DNA of 64,000 nt from Dyadobacter crusticola DSM 16708. Its GTDB lineage: Bacteria > Bacteroidota > Bacteroidia > Cytophagales > Spirosomataceae. Each line of letters starts with the position of its first letter. Position 1 is the first letter of the stretch. The DNA lies in NCBI RefSeq assembly GCF_000701505.1, contig NZ_JNJB01000012.1, positions 213,223-277,222 of the forward strand. The letters are read 5' to 3'. Of this stretch, positions 1 through 8,222 are shown piece by piece. Under the pieces are notes generated by a model. The model was given only the letters and a program-made list of their open reading frames with translations. It was not told the origin of the DNA and searched no databases. Both the position numbers and the translations under genes were made by a program.

Positions 1-2
1 AA

Positions 3-44
3 GAAGAATTGGAGCGTTATGGCAAGCTTCTTGTCGCGTTCTGA
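3..44 (+). CDS. Possible 3' end of an upstream gene (partial)
   Basis: The third frame is open from the window edge to a TGA at 42-44 and reads EELERYGKLLVAF, a plausible protein C-terminus. Only 13 residues are visible, so neither reality nor function can be judged; the two other frames are also open for a similar distance. Confidence 0.25.
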   Translation, partial: EELERYGKLLVAF

Positions 45-158
45 CACCAGATTTCATACCTCAAACGAGAAACGGGAAATTGCATCACACTTTGTCTTAA
101 AGTGTTTTGTATTTTCGGTTTCTTGATTTTGGTGAGTAACTCTAACTTCTCTATAATT

Positions 159-1055
159 ATGACACCTCAGTTAAACGAGATTGATGAGGTATTGGAAGAC
201 ATTGACACCTTTTTTACTCCTACCAACTTCAAAAGGTGGCTACTGACTGCAGAAAGTGACTATGAAAACAATTTACTTCTCGCACTGATCGAAGACGCCG
301 AACATTTCTCATCCATACCCACGTCGCAGGACAGCACAGACTCAATTCGCACCTACCTGTCAAAAGCTCCAATTGAACCAAAACTAGCTTTAAGATTAAC
401 TCTTAACACTCATATTCGGAAGTTAACGAGAATTTCACAGAATAAACTCACCGAAAATTTAGCGTCAGATTTGTATAAACAACAACTTGTCAATTATATA
501 TGCCATAATATAAAACTGCTTGCAGTAGGATGTCAGTCGGAAGTAGTTTTCTTACCATATGTCGACATTATATGGGAAACTTTAAGAAGCTTCGAAAATT
601 TCATGGAGAGACACTATGGATTAAGAGCAGAGCCTGAATCTTCTTTGCAAACTCGATCAAACTATTCGACAGTCAATACAGAAACCATTGTGTCACATCA
701 CATTGACAGAATATTTGCTCATTTAACCCAAAAAAGCTCCGGCTTACCTGGCGATCTTACACCGGCAGAATACCTTCAGTTTAAAGACTCGTTACTAAAA
801 ACAATTCTACCGGGAGACGAAGCCCCCAAGGTATACAATTTTAAAACTCCAAGAATCTCGGGCGAATCGCTGAGATACTCATTTTCACTTTTAGCGGAAG
901 CATTGAATGATGATACTCCTACCATGCGGATCACCCTAGCTCGGTATTTGAAAACATATTTCGATAAAATGAAAGAAAGAGTACCAGAAGTACTGGCAAA
1001 AAACTTCGCGAAACCAAAACCAAAGGGATACCATTATCTTGATGAAAGTCAGTGA
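159..1055 (+). CDS. Hypothetical protein of the accessory block
   Basis: I do not recognise this protein. The frame is open from an ATG at 102, but that version begins with an unrelated hydrophobic stretch (MFCIFGFLILVSNSNFS); the ATG at 159 gives a soluble 298-residue protein beginning MTPQLNEIDEVLEDIDTFF, which I prefer. It is mostly helical in character, with a charged C-terminus (KERVPEVLAKNFAKPKPKGY). The layout, a helical protein of about 300 residues next to a small HTH gene, recalls RteC-like regulators of Bacteroidota conjugative elements, but I see no diagnostic motif. Neighbours are an excisionase-like HTH gene and a family-A polymerase-like gene on the same strand, 105 bases downstream. 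Confidence 0.6.
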   Translation: MTPQLNEIDEVLEDIDTFFTPTNFKRWLLTAESDYENNLLLALIEDAEHFSSIPTSQDSTDSIRTYLSKAPIEPKLALRLTLNTHIRKLTRISQNKLTENLASDLYKQQLVNYICHNIKLLAVGCQSEVVFLPYVDIIWETLRSFENFMERHYGLRAEPESSLQTRSNYSTVNTETIVSHHIDRIFAHLTQKSSGLPGDLTPAEYLQFKDSLLKTILPGDEAPKVYNFKTPRISGESLRYSFSLLAEALNDDTPTMRITLARYLKTYFDKMKERVPEVLAKNFAKPKPKGYHYLDESQ

Positions 1056-1160
1056 ATTACTTAGAAACCAAAAGTTCACCAAAAGTACCAAAAACCCTAC
1101 ATTGAAAAGCTGGATATTTTTGAACCATCATTCAACGAAGAATGTGTTTAAAAATGTTTT

Positions 1161-1427
1161 ATGCAAAGCGAAGAACAAAAGCTAGATCAGATTCTGGCAC
1201 TTCTAGAAAGTCTCGTTGGCGCCGTTAGCCAAGCTCAGTCCAGCTCCACACGCCTCCTAACTATTGACCAAGCAGCTGATTTAATTTGCAAATCAGTCCA
1301 TACAGTTTATGGATTAGTATCTCGTCGCAAAATACCTCATCACAAAAATGGGAACAAACTGCTTTTTGAAGAATCTGCACTCCTCGAATGGGTAAAGGCT
1401 GGATCAAGACCTTGTCTAAGAGATTAA
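1161..1427 (+). CDS. Excisionase-type helix-turn-helix DNA-binding protein
   Basis: An 88-residue protein. A short coiled N-terminus (EEQKLDQILALLESLVGAV) is followed at about residues 34-80 by a MerR/excisionase-like HTH_17 domain: LTIDQAADLICKSVHTVYGLV, then RRKIPHHKNGNKLLFEESAL with the typical wing and closing helix LLEWVKAG. Such proteins in Bacteroidota usually sit beside integrases or replication genes of mobile elements and act as recombination directionality factors or local regulators. It lies directly before the polymerase-like gene: its stop is 11 bases ahead of the ATG I favour for that gene, so the two are probably co-transcribed. Which role it has cannot be read from sequence. 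Confidence 0.8.
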   Translation: MQSEEQKLDQILALLESLVGAVSQAQSSSTRLLTIDQAADLICKSVHTVYGLVSRRKIPHHKNGNKLLFEESALLEWVKAGSRPCLRD

Positions 1428-1438
1428 CAAAAAAGGGT

Positions 1439-2953
1439 ATGTTTGACAAAAGAACACGAAACGGATTCGAAGAGCTTGAAGAAGCTCTCCAATTATTTAG
1501 AACAAGCCGAGACAGTCAGTTTGTTCCGCCTGTAGTCGTAAATCAGACGAAGTCAGAAAATGTCCCTAAGAAGCGAAGCGCGGTGGTGCCACAAAATTTA
1601 GATCTAGATAGCTTAGTTAAGAATATAAAGCCTAAGGGATTTAGGCCAACACTCGATCGATTATATTATCTAGTAGGACTTTTAAGTGAAATGCATGCGC
1701 GAAACCGACGTATTGGGTCGAGTGGTATAGATGAGTACCTGAGCTTTGTTTCACTTTCCTCTCAAATATTGAAACCTAAAATCCATAACTATCAAATGTA
1801 TCTAGAATATCTAATTGATGCTGGAGTTTTGGAGTGTGATAACCAATATATCGTTGGAGGAAAGTCAAAAGGATATAGGCTTACCAGTACTTACAGAACT
1901 TCCGGAAGATTACAGCCGATAGATGAACCGAACCTCTTTGATGATACGAGAAAACTTCGCGACGATGTACTAGTAGACTCAACCCTGAAAGTCCAATATG
2001 ATCTCTTAATGAATTTGGAACTCGATTACACTGGAGCTATGCAATATTTAAATGACTGTAGAGCGTCTGAAATTGAAAAGTCAAAGGAGAAAAAACATGC
2101 GGCTATTCACCTGAGATACAACTCTTTCCTAGTGATGATAAAAAATTTTTTTGACAAGAATATATATATTGGCAGAGATGATTATTCTGGACGAATACAC
2201 TCCAACTTGACAAATATTAAGAGTGAGTACAGGCACTTTCTAAAATATCAAGGCTGTAGACTAGTGTCGATTGATCTATCAAACACTATGGCGTTGATAA
2301 CTTTAATGCTTTTAAGGTTGGATTTCTATGAGGAGACTGAAAGCAATTTGGTAACGTTTAAAAATATAAACTCAGAGAGTTTATATAATTTGAAATTCTT
2401 CGATATTAATACTGATAAGTATTTATATTCTATTATGTGCGGGAGTTTAAAAACTCCCGCAATTGAAGAGGAGTTGGCGGAGTTTTCAAATATTGTCACT
2501 AGTGGTAAATTTTACGAAACAATGGTGACACATTTCGCAGAGTACCATGACGTGTATTATTCGAGGGAGCAAGTCAAAAACCTAATGTTTCTTGTTCTTT
2601 ATTGTCGTTCAGACGAAACTCGAGATTCGATACTTTTCAAGAAAACCTTATTTGATGAGTGCTATCCGACTATCGGTGCGATATTGAATGGATGGCGCGA
2701 ACTCGGAGAAAGCAATCTACCTATGCTCTTACAAAGAGTAGAAGCGCACATTTTTCTCGACTGCATTTTACCAAGAATTTCTGAAAGATGTGGCGATATT
2801 CCTATCTTTACGCTGCATGACAGCATTATCACGCTTGAAGAGTTCGTAGATGAGGTGCAGAACATTATGTATGAGGTGATATTAGAAAAAACTGGTGTTT
2901 CCTGTGCTCTTAAGACGGAAATGTGGAGTCCAGATATGATTTTAAAAGATTGA
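1439..2953 (+). CDS. Family-A polymerase-like protein (stand-alone polymerase core)
   Basis: Numbering is from the upstream ATG at 1388 (521 residues). That start overlaps the HTH gene; I favour the ATG at 1439, which follows an AAAAAAGGG stretch and gives 504 residues. The C-terminal half carries the family-A (Pol I/T7 RNA polymerase) core motifs in order. A GRIHSNLTNIKSEYRHFL segment precedes motif A, LVSIDLSNTMALI, with catalytic-type D296. Motif B is RxxxKxxxFxxxY at R393, K397, F401 and Y405, with C406 in place of the usual glycine. Motif C is LHDSI with H477 and D478. No 3'-5' or 5'-3' exonuclease domain is visible. The N-terminal part, about residues 70-170, looks like a helical or winged-helix region. 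The residue at the Pol I steric-gate position (Glu710) is Met301, so DNA versus RNA synthesis cannot be told. Similar proteins with an HTNLT...DIKNSQP-type motif are, to my knowledge, uncharacterised and found in mobile regions. Confidence 0.7.
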   Translation: MFDKRTRNGFEELEEALQLFRTSRDSQFVPPVVVNQTKSENVPKKRSAVVPQNLDLDSLVKNIKPKGFRPTLDRLYYLVGLLSEMHARNRRIGSSGIDEYLSFVSLSSQILKPKIHNYQMYLEYLIDAGVLECDNQYIVGGKSKGYRLTSTYRTSGRLQPIDEPNLFDDTRKLRDDVLVDSTLKVQYDLLMNLELDYTGAMQYLNDCRASEIEKSKEKKHAAIHLRYNSFLVMIKNFFDKNIYIGRDDYSGRIHSNLTNIKSEYRHFLKYQGCRLVSIDLSNTMALITLMLLRLDFYEETESNLVTFKNINSESLYNLKFFDINTDKYLYSIMCGSLKTPAIEEELAEFSNIVTSGKFYETMVTHFAEYHDVYYSREQVKNLMFLVLYCRSDETRDSILFKKTLFDECYPTIGAILNGWRELGESNLPMLLQRVEAHIFLDCILPRISERCGDIPIFTLHDSIITLEEFVDEVQNIMYEVILEKTGVSCALKTEMWSPDMILKD

Positions 2954-3000
2954 AATGAACTAAGATATAATTTTTTTATTCGCTTGTAGCTAAAAGTCCT

Positions 3001-3114
3001 GTCCAACAAAATCTGGTAAATTTTCGACACGACAGGGAGTAAAGTTCGGCGCCTACGATATACGTGGGCGTTGCTTTGCTTTTGTCGTGAAGGCTTACCA
3101 GAGCCGTGTTGGAC
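3001..3114. repeat. attC-like 114-nt imperfect palindrome
   Basis: Nested complementary arms are visible. GTCCAACA (3001-3008) pairs with TGTTGGAC (3107-3114). After a 3/4-nt unpaired spacer, TCTGGTAA (3012-3019) pairs with TTACCAGA (3095-3102). CACGACA (3028-3034) pairs with TGTCGTG (3083-3089), and CGCCTACG (3050-3057) with CGTGGGCG (3063-3070). The outer boxes fit the integron attC consensus RYYYAAC...GTTRRRY, and the order box, unpaired spacer, box, variable stem is also that of attC. It follows the polymerase-like gene by 47 bases. No integron integrase is in the window, so it could instead be another folded interspersed element. Confidence 0.5.
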
Positions 3115-3142
3115 GAAGTAAATGTAACGTTCCACGTTTTTT

Positions 3143-3781
3143 ATGAGCTTATCAGAACTAATTTCACCTCAACCCCCACCTTCTGATGGAAATCGCATTT
3201 TGCGGGTTGCCAACCACTTATGGACACTGACAGAGCAATTGTCAGTGCCGTTCGATTTCAAGGAGAATCATGTCCTTCATTCTCGATTAGAGATCAGGCT
3301 CCTTGTATCATACTTCACCTTATGGGAGCTTCGCCAATTGGGCTTCATACCAGATCTAGAAGAAATATGTGCCGCATTTCTGAAGCATCCCTATTACGAG
3401 ATTGCCAAGATTCGCAGGAGTGAGATGTTTAGGGTCGCAACATACGATCTTCAATCATCAAGGAAGACTGCAAACGATACCAAACATCGCGATAGCATTA
3501 ATGCAGCAGTTGAAGATGTCAATGTCTTCATTCAAACGCGTGACTATTTTTATACACGTTACTTCAACGAGTTCTTTGGGCCGCGCCGTGTCTTACCGTT
3601 TCAGCCGTTATATCTAGCATATTACTTCCCTTTGTGCCATTTAGGGAACTTAGATCCAAATGACGACTACTCCAATAAAGTCAATCATAAGTTAGCACAA
3701 GTCGTTGCTGAAAAGCTCGACTTTCTTCACCGAGAAGTTATGTTTAATCTTTTTATGGAAATACCAAATCTTATCTCATGA
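3143..3781 (+). CDS. Hypothetical protein, paired with a TPR protein
   Basis: A 212-residue soluble protein that I do not recognise. It is rich in aromatic and charged residues (LEIRLLVSYFTLWELRQLGF; YFYTRYFNEFFGPRRVLPF) and predicted mostly helical, without signal peptide or obvious catalytic motif. Its TGA at 3779-3781 overlaps the ATG of the next gene (ATGA at 3778-3781), which indicates translational coupling and a joint function with the TPR protein. It begins 28 bases after the attC-like palindrome, so the two-gene unit could be carried as a cassette, though no second attC-like site was found behind it. Confidence 0.6.
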   Translation: MSLSELISPQPPPSDGNRILRVANHLWTLTEQLSVPFDFKENHVLHSRLEIRLLVSYFTLWELRQLGFIPDLEEICAAFLKHPYYEIAKIRRSEMFRVATYDLQSSRKTANDTKHRDSINAAVEDVNVFIQTRDYFYTRYFNEFFGPRRVLPFQPLYLAYYFPLCHLGNLDPNDDYSNKVNHKLAQVVAEKLDFLHREVMFNLFMEIPNLIS

Positions 3782-4128
3782 TAACAATTCTAGTCATAGC
3801 TGTGATAGGAATAGCTGTCTATCTATACTACAAACACCTGGATGAATCTACGGTTACTGTGGAGAACGCGTTTAACCTCGCTAATGAGTATCACGATAAC
3901 GGCGACTATGTCCAAGCGATACATCAGTATACAAAGGGGTTGGAATCTGCTCCCAGACACTATCAACTCTGGAATAATAGAGGCGAGGTAAAGTATCAAC
4001 TTGGCAGGTTTACAGAAGCATTAGCGGACTTTCAAAAAAGTGTCGAATTTGAACCGAGTAGGTCGATTAATGTTAGGGCTTACGGTAATATCGAAAAATG
4101 CCTGCACATGATCAGCAAACTAAATTGA
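3778..4128 (+). CDS. Small membrane-anchored TPR protein
   Basis: A 116-residue protein with one N-terminal transmembrane helix (ITILVIAVIGIAVYLYY, residues 2-18) and two tetratricopeptide repeats at about residues 28-61 (AFNLANEYHDNGDYVQAIHQY) and 62-95 (YQLWNNRGEVKYQLGRFTEA). TPR units mediate protein contacts, so this is probably a membrane-tethered adaptor with the TPR part in the cytoplasm. The 4-base overlap with the preceding gene suggests the two products work together. No enzymatic function is indicated. Confidence 0.75.
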   Translation: MITILVIAVIGIAVYLYYKHLDESTVTVENAFNLANEYHDNGDYVQAIHQYTKGLESAPRHYQLWNNRGEVKYQLGRFTEALADFQKSVEFEPSRSINVRAYGNIEKCLHMISKLN

Positions 4129-4352
4129 TGGTAATTAACGATCAAGTGCAGATACGCCGCTCAGAATGAACAAATGAGGGCATTAAATGCAAATCTGCTT
4201 ATTACGACTAACCTAACGACGTCGAGATCAGTATAGATTATTATTTTTGACATGTTGCTCTCCATAAACGTGAGATGAGCTTTGGGTATTAAAGCACTCC
4301 GCTCTGGCAAGCTTATTAGAATGGTCAAATATCGTCGTTTATCATCATTGTT
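4129..4352 (+). ncRNA. Candidate bridge (seek) RNA region, left non-coding end of the IS110-family element
   Basis: The 224 bases before the transposase gene have no plausible coding frame but contain complementary segments. GCAGAT at about 4147 pairs with ATCTGC at about 4193, enclosing GCATT-A-AATGC, and further GCTC/GAGC complementarity lies around 4256-4280. IS110-group elements carry a transposase-binding RNA in this position; IS1111-group elements carry it at the 3' side instead. The assignment is inferred from family knowledge, and RNA boundaries and guide loops cannot be fixed by eye. Confidence 0.4.
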
Positions 4353-5351
4353 ATGAGGTTCTTTCTCGGCATTGATATCTCGAAGCTTTCCTTGGATCTA
4401 GCCTTGTTAGATTTGTCGGAGAACTGCCTATTAGCAATCAAGCTAGAGAATAATTATTCTACGATAAAACAATTTTTCAATGGATTGCATCGGACGCATA
4501 ATGTCCGACCTAAGGAATGTCTGATTTGTGCGGAAGATATGGGTGTCTATGCGACGCACTTAATGGCAGTAGCGCAAGACAAGACACTTTCGGTGTGGCT
4601 TGAGTCACCGTTGCGCATAAAGCGCTCATTGGGAATTCAAAGGCTTAAAACAGATGCGTATGATGCGCTTCAAATCGCCAGATATGCTCGTAGAAACTTT
4701 AAGGATGCGAGAATATGGGAGCCTCCACGCCCTTGCATTCAATCGTTAAAGTCGCTGTCTACAATTAGGAAAAGGCTTCAGAAAGTTTTTAAAATGCTTA
4801 CTAACAGTGACAAAATAGATACCTTCTTTTTGCCAAAGGAACAGTCTGGAATGTTGCGCGAATTTTCTGAGAATTCGGTAACGGCTGTGGCTCATGATAT
4901 CAATAAGGTCAACGTCCAAATAAAAAAAATCATTTCTGAAGACCTTTCTTTGCGTCGGCTGTTCGAGATCGTAACATCTGTTCCCGGAATAGGGCAGATC
5001 ACAGCTCTTGAAATAATAGTTAGTACTAACGAGTTCAAAACAATTACAAGTGCTCGCAAGTTTGCCTCGTATTGTGGAGTCGCTCCATTTAAACGGCAAT
5101 CAGGGACAAGCTTGTTGGGAAGAAATAAGGTATCTCCTCTTGCGGGAAAGGAATTAAAAAGCTTACTTCATCTCGCTGCCTTGATTTATGCGCGGAGCGA
5201 TAAGTATTCATTAGGACGATACTATCTCCGGAAAACAGCAGAAGGCAAAAACCGGATGAGCGTCCTGAATGCCATCAGGAACAAGATCATACATCGAATA
5301 TTTGCTTGTGTCGAAAAGGGGCAAATGTTTCAAGATACGAATGACATGTGA
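4353..5351 (+). CDS. IS110-family transposase (DEDD recombinase)
   Basis: A 332-residue protein of normal family length. The N-terminal RuvC-like DEDD domain shows D8 in GIDISK, E61 in CAEDMGVY, and D101/D104 in KTDAYDALQIARYA. The C-terminal Transposase_20 domain shows VPGIGQITALEII, then ASYCGVAPFKRQSG with the conserved S250-G251, then the SPLAGKELKSLLHLAAL helix. The enzyme excises and inserts its element without terminal inverted repeats, guided by an element-encoded RNA. It appears intact. The element ends cannot be set from one copy; non-coding DNA on both sides (4129-4352 and 5352-5632) may belong to it. Confidence 0.93.
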   Translation: MRFFLGIDISKLSLDLALLDLSENCLLAIKLENNYSTIKQFFNGLHRTHNVRPKECLICAEDMGVYATHLMAVAQDKTLSVWLESPLRIKRSLGIQRLKTDAYDALQIARYARRNFKDARIWEPPRPCIQSLKSLSTIRKRLQKVFKMLTNSDKIDTFFLPKEQSGMLREFSENSVTAVAHDINKVNVQIKKIISEDLSLRRLFEIVTSVPGIGQITALEIIVSTNEFKTITSARKFASYCGVAPFKRQSGTSLLGRNKVSPLAGKELKSLLHLAALIYARSDKYSLGRYYLRKTAEGKNRMSVLNAIRNKIIHRIFACVEKGQMFQDTNDM

Positions 5352-5632
5352 CCTATGCGTACGAATTGCTATCACAGGTAGAAGGTGTAACCTAGATTTA
5401 TTATAAGCTTACCGTACGCAGTGCAATGATGACGTGATATACTATAAAAAAGAATAGGTATAACCTGCGGGCTTTAACAGTAATCATCGAGTTGCGGGTC
5501 ACCCTCTTTAACCTCCGGATATTTGAAATGTACCGAAGGTAGAAAGAAGATTACATACCGACCTTCAGTGAAATTAAATTTTTAAATATTAACTCTTTGA
5601 AGAGTGCCTTAAATTTTCAATCGTAAACCCTA
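5352..5632. other. Structured non-coding stretch behind the IS110-family transposase
   Basis: No convincing gene. GCGTACG (5357-5363) and CGTACGC (5413-5419) form an inverted repeat, and AGGTGTAACCT (5383-5393) recurs as AGGTATAACCT (5456-5466), each copy being itself a small palindrome. This may be the right end of the element, including an RNA if the element is IS1111-like, followed by the leader of the next gene. Confidence 0.4.
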
Positions 5633-5650
5633 TTGTCTAGGACCACGTCT

Positions 5651-6433
5651 ATGAAAGATATATACACCAGCGCTAGAACGAGCAGAATCGTTAGGATAAG
5701 ATGTTTGCTTATGAATAAGAAAATGTTCGTTTCATTAGACTTGAATTCACTCAAGCATCTCGTTGTCTCTTCGGAGACTTTGCAGCAACAAACTGGCGTT
5801 AACGTCAATGAGCTGGAATTATTAACTGGGTTGTTTGTTACGTACAGTGTGGATAGAAGTGGCAAAATTGCCTACCCGCATTCTGATGAAAAAATGAAAT
5901 TTTTAGATCCCATATATAGTATTCAGCTCCAGGATTCTCTGGAAAAACAAAAAATTGCCAAGTCGGATTTACTTTTACCTTTTGAGAAAATAGTCGATGT
6001 AGGTTTCTTTCATAAATTTGGTAGAATTAATGTTCGGCTGTCTACTGACGTTAATACATACTTTATGCCAGATTTTGTGCTAAACCGTGATAGTGGCTTA
6101 CCTCTGCAATTACAGCATCACCTTGACGGATGTTTCTTATACCCGGAGTACTTTAAAGTTGGGGAAAGTTTAGGTAACGGAAAGGTCAATACAGCGGAGA
6201 TGAAGGCAGTCAAGAAGTACCATATTAGATACTCAAAGTCCTTTGACGGCTTGCCAGAACAGTCAAACACTCCTTCTAAAAAAAATATCTATATTCCAAA
6301 TTCTAGACGCTCTCGTGATGAGTTAAATGAGTTTTATGAATACTCATCGACCGGAAATAATGATTGGGTTAAGGATATTTTTGATGATGCCTTCGATGGT
6401 CAAAAAGATGCTTGGGATGACTATGATCAATAA
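5651..6433 (+). CDS. Hypothetical protein
   Basis: I do not recognise this protein. The frame opens with a TTG at 5633; the first ATG is at 5651 (260 residues), and another ATG at 5711 (MNKKMFVSLDLNSL), with AGGA about 14 bases upstream, is an equally plausible start. The body has no signal peptide or transmembrane helix and ends in a strongly acidic tail (DIFDDAFDGQKDAWDDYDQ). It follows the IS110-family element and is followed by a strong bidirectional hairpin facing the restriction-modification operon. AT-rich composition suits acquisition by transfer. Confidence 0.5.
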   Translation: MKDIYTSARTSRIVRIRCLLMNKKMFVSLDLNSLKHLVVSSETLQQQTGVNVNELELLTGLFVTYSVDRSGKIAYPHSDEKMKFLDPIYSIQLQDSLEKQKIAKSDLLLPFEKIVDVGFFHKFGRINVRLSTDVNTYFMPDFVLNRDSGLPLQLQHHLDGCFLYPEYFKVGESLGNGKVNTAEMKAVKKYHIRYSKSFDGLPEQSNTPSKKNIYIPNSRRSRDELNEFYEYSSTGNNDWVKDIFDDAFDGQKDAWDDYDQ

Positions 6434-6482
6434 ACAACGAAATAAAAGCTTACGGGCTTAATCGTTGAATTAATAATCAAAT

Positions 6483-6518
6483 TAATCAGATTTAATTACT
6501 TTTAATTAAATCTGATTA
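6483..6518. terminator. Bidirectional terminator between convergent genes
   Basis: A perfect 16-bp stem (6483-6498 with 6503-6518) around a 4-nt CTTT loop lies between the convergent hypothetical gene ending at 6433 and the HEPN-like gene ending at 6635. The stem is AT-rich, so efficiency is uncertain, but position and perfection support a shared terminator. Confidence 0.6.
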
Positions 6519-6634
6519 TTGCAGCTATCAGTGCCAATTACCTTATAGTTATGTAACTTGTGACAACCAAATTATCATCCTGAAAGTCACTAGCAAGTTA
6601 TCATTCAATTTCTGATTTCTACTTCAGACTGCGC

Positions 6635-8170
6635 TCAATCATCCTCGAGATATCTACGGTTTTCGTTGATGGTTTGAATAATCTCATTCATCCAAATGAG
6701 ATACCGAGGATTATTTACTTCCTTCTGTATTGTATCTCGTGTCTGCCGTAGATTCTCGACACTCTCAAAAAGAAGGACGTGTTCGCCGTTCACAAAAAAA
6801 TCATTAACTTTCTGTACAATAGAAACTAAGTGACTTTCTCCTAAGCCAGATTTATTTGCTAGTTTGACAAAATACTTTGGAAACCTTTTATCAAATGATA
6901 GAATATTACTATTTTGAAAAATTAAAGCTGTAACTATTCCTTCAATTAAGTATTCACTAGCATTGGTTTCAATTAGGTGATTAACGTAGTTGGATGCACG
7001 AGTAGCATTGTTCCGAATGCATTGACCTATTAGTATCCCAAGATCTAAGCTCTGCTGTGGTTTGAAATAATCAATCACATCAATTGACAATAAGAAGTCA
7101 ATTGCCAGTCCATTATTAGCATAGCTTGAAGTGTCTAAGAGTGCTCGTGTTCTTTCAAAAACCTTACTTTGATCAGGATAATATCTATACACATTTTGCA
7201 ATGGAAATTCGCTCAGCTTCTCTTGGAATATCTCTGAGCTTTCTTTATCAAGCAACCCTTTCAATTCAATTTTATGAACTATTTTTATAAGTGTAAGGGG
7301 CTGTAAGCAGTTTTTTAATTGAAAGTATCTTATTAGCACTTTCTTAGTTTCCGAATCAAAAAGATTCCAGGTTTCGTCATCTATACATCCATACCAGACT
7401 GTAAATGGAAAATCAATGGCTTTATTATATAAGGGAAGTTTTGCGCATCCTTCAGGGCCTAAATGAATCAGTAATTCGATAAGATAGGATCTAAATCTCT
7501 TCGCGATATTAAAATCGATTTCAGGGCTAGCTGATTCAAGTAACGGGTTTGTCGGTTCAATATCTTTACCTAGCTCATACAAAAGAGTGTTGAAGGACCA
7601 TTGCTGTATAGCAGGGTCAATACGAACAATAAATGGTTGGGCTGCCAAGCGAATTCCCGCAATTTCAGACGGATATAAGTATGCTTTGTTTGAAAGATCA
7701 GAAATCTGTTTAGTTATGTGGGGCTTTTTATAGAATAATGGTTTTGAGATAACTGCTACAGCAATGCGGATTATGTGTAGCACCGCTTCATTGGATGGCT
7801 GTAATTCGTACGGGTGTGCAAATATGCAACGTTGACTCCAACAGTACTCTAGATCTGTATTTTCAAGTTCCGAGATTACTGAAATCAATTTTGCTTTCTC
7901 AACAATCAACATATCAGCTGATTTTTTCTGGCTCTCCTGTCTCAATATTGCTTCATAGGCGGACTTTGCATTCGCCTCACCAAGAGTTTCATATTCACCG
8001 ATTCGTCTTCTTAAAAACTCAATTATAGAAATCCATGTAAGTATATATGCAGCTCGATTAGCGTTAGCGAGAAAGCATACTTTTACTTCATTTAAGATCA
8101 CCAAGTCTTCCTCGATCGAAATAGCCTGAAGTAGTAACTCAAAGTGCTGTTTTTTTTGACGCAGGGTCAT
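6635..8170 (-). CDS. HEPN-motif protein linked to the restriction-modification genes
   Basis: A 511-residue, probably all-helical soluble protein. The first 130 residues look HEPN-like: a helix AYILTWISIIEFLRRRIGEY (residues 41-60), then a second helical segment ending in QRCIFAHPYE with R114 and H119 in the RxxxxH spacing of HEPN ribonucleases. The N, D or H usually found after the arginine is a cysteine here. The remaining 380 residues resemble nothing I can name. It lies 52 bases downstream of the CfrBI-like endonuclease on the same strand and is probably in its operon. An RNA-cleaving second-line defence or a regulator of the system is inference; an unrelated role remains possible. Confidence 0.5.
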   Translation of the reverse strand: MTLRQKKQHFELLLQAISIEEDLVILNEVKVCFLANANRAAYILTWISIIEFLRRRIGEYETLGEANAKSAYEAILRQESQKKSADMLIVEKAKLISVISELENTDLEYCWSQRCIFAHPYELQPSNEAVLHIIRIAVAVISKPLFYKKPHITKQISDLSNKAYLYPSEIAGIRLAAQPFIVRIDPAIQQWSFNTLLYELGKDIEPTNPLLESASPEIDFNIAKRFRSYLIELLIHLGPEGCAKLPLYNKAIDFPFTVWYGCIDDETWNLFDSETKKVLIRYFQLKNCLQPLTLIKIVHKIELKGLLDKESSEIFQEKLSEFPLQNVYRYYPDQSKVFERTRALLDTSSYANNGLAIDFLLSIDVIDYFKPQQSLDLGILIGQCIRNNATRASNYVNHLIETNASEYLIEGIVTALIFQNSNILSFDKRFPKYFVKLANKSGLGESHLVSIVQKVNDFFVNGEHVLLFESVENLRQTRDTIQKEVNNPRYLIWMNEIIQTINENRRYLEDD

Positions 8171-8222
8171 CGTTGCTGCTATGTAAATCTATATTATGAG
8201 CGGTAAAGCTTCGTTGAAACGC

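Noticed and set aside
4190..4352. Second attC-like site downstream of the TPR gene
   Set aside because: ACCTAAC at about 4209 fits one outer box, but no GTTRRRY partner with nested arms follows.
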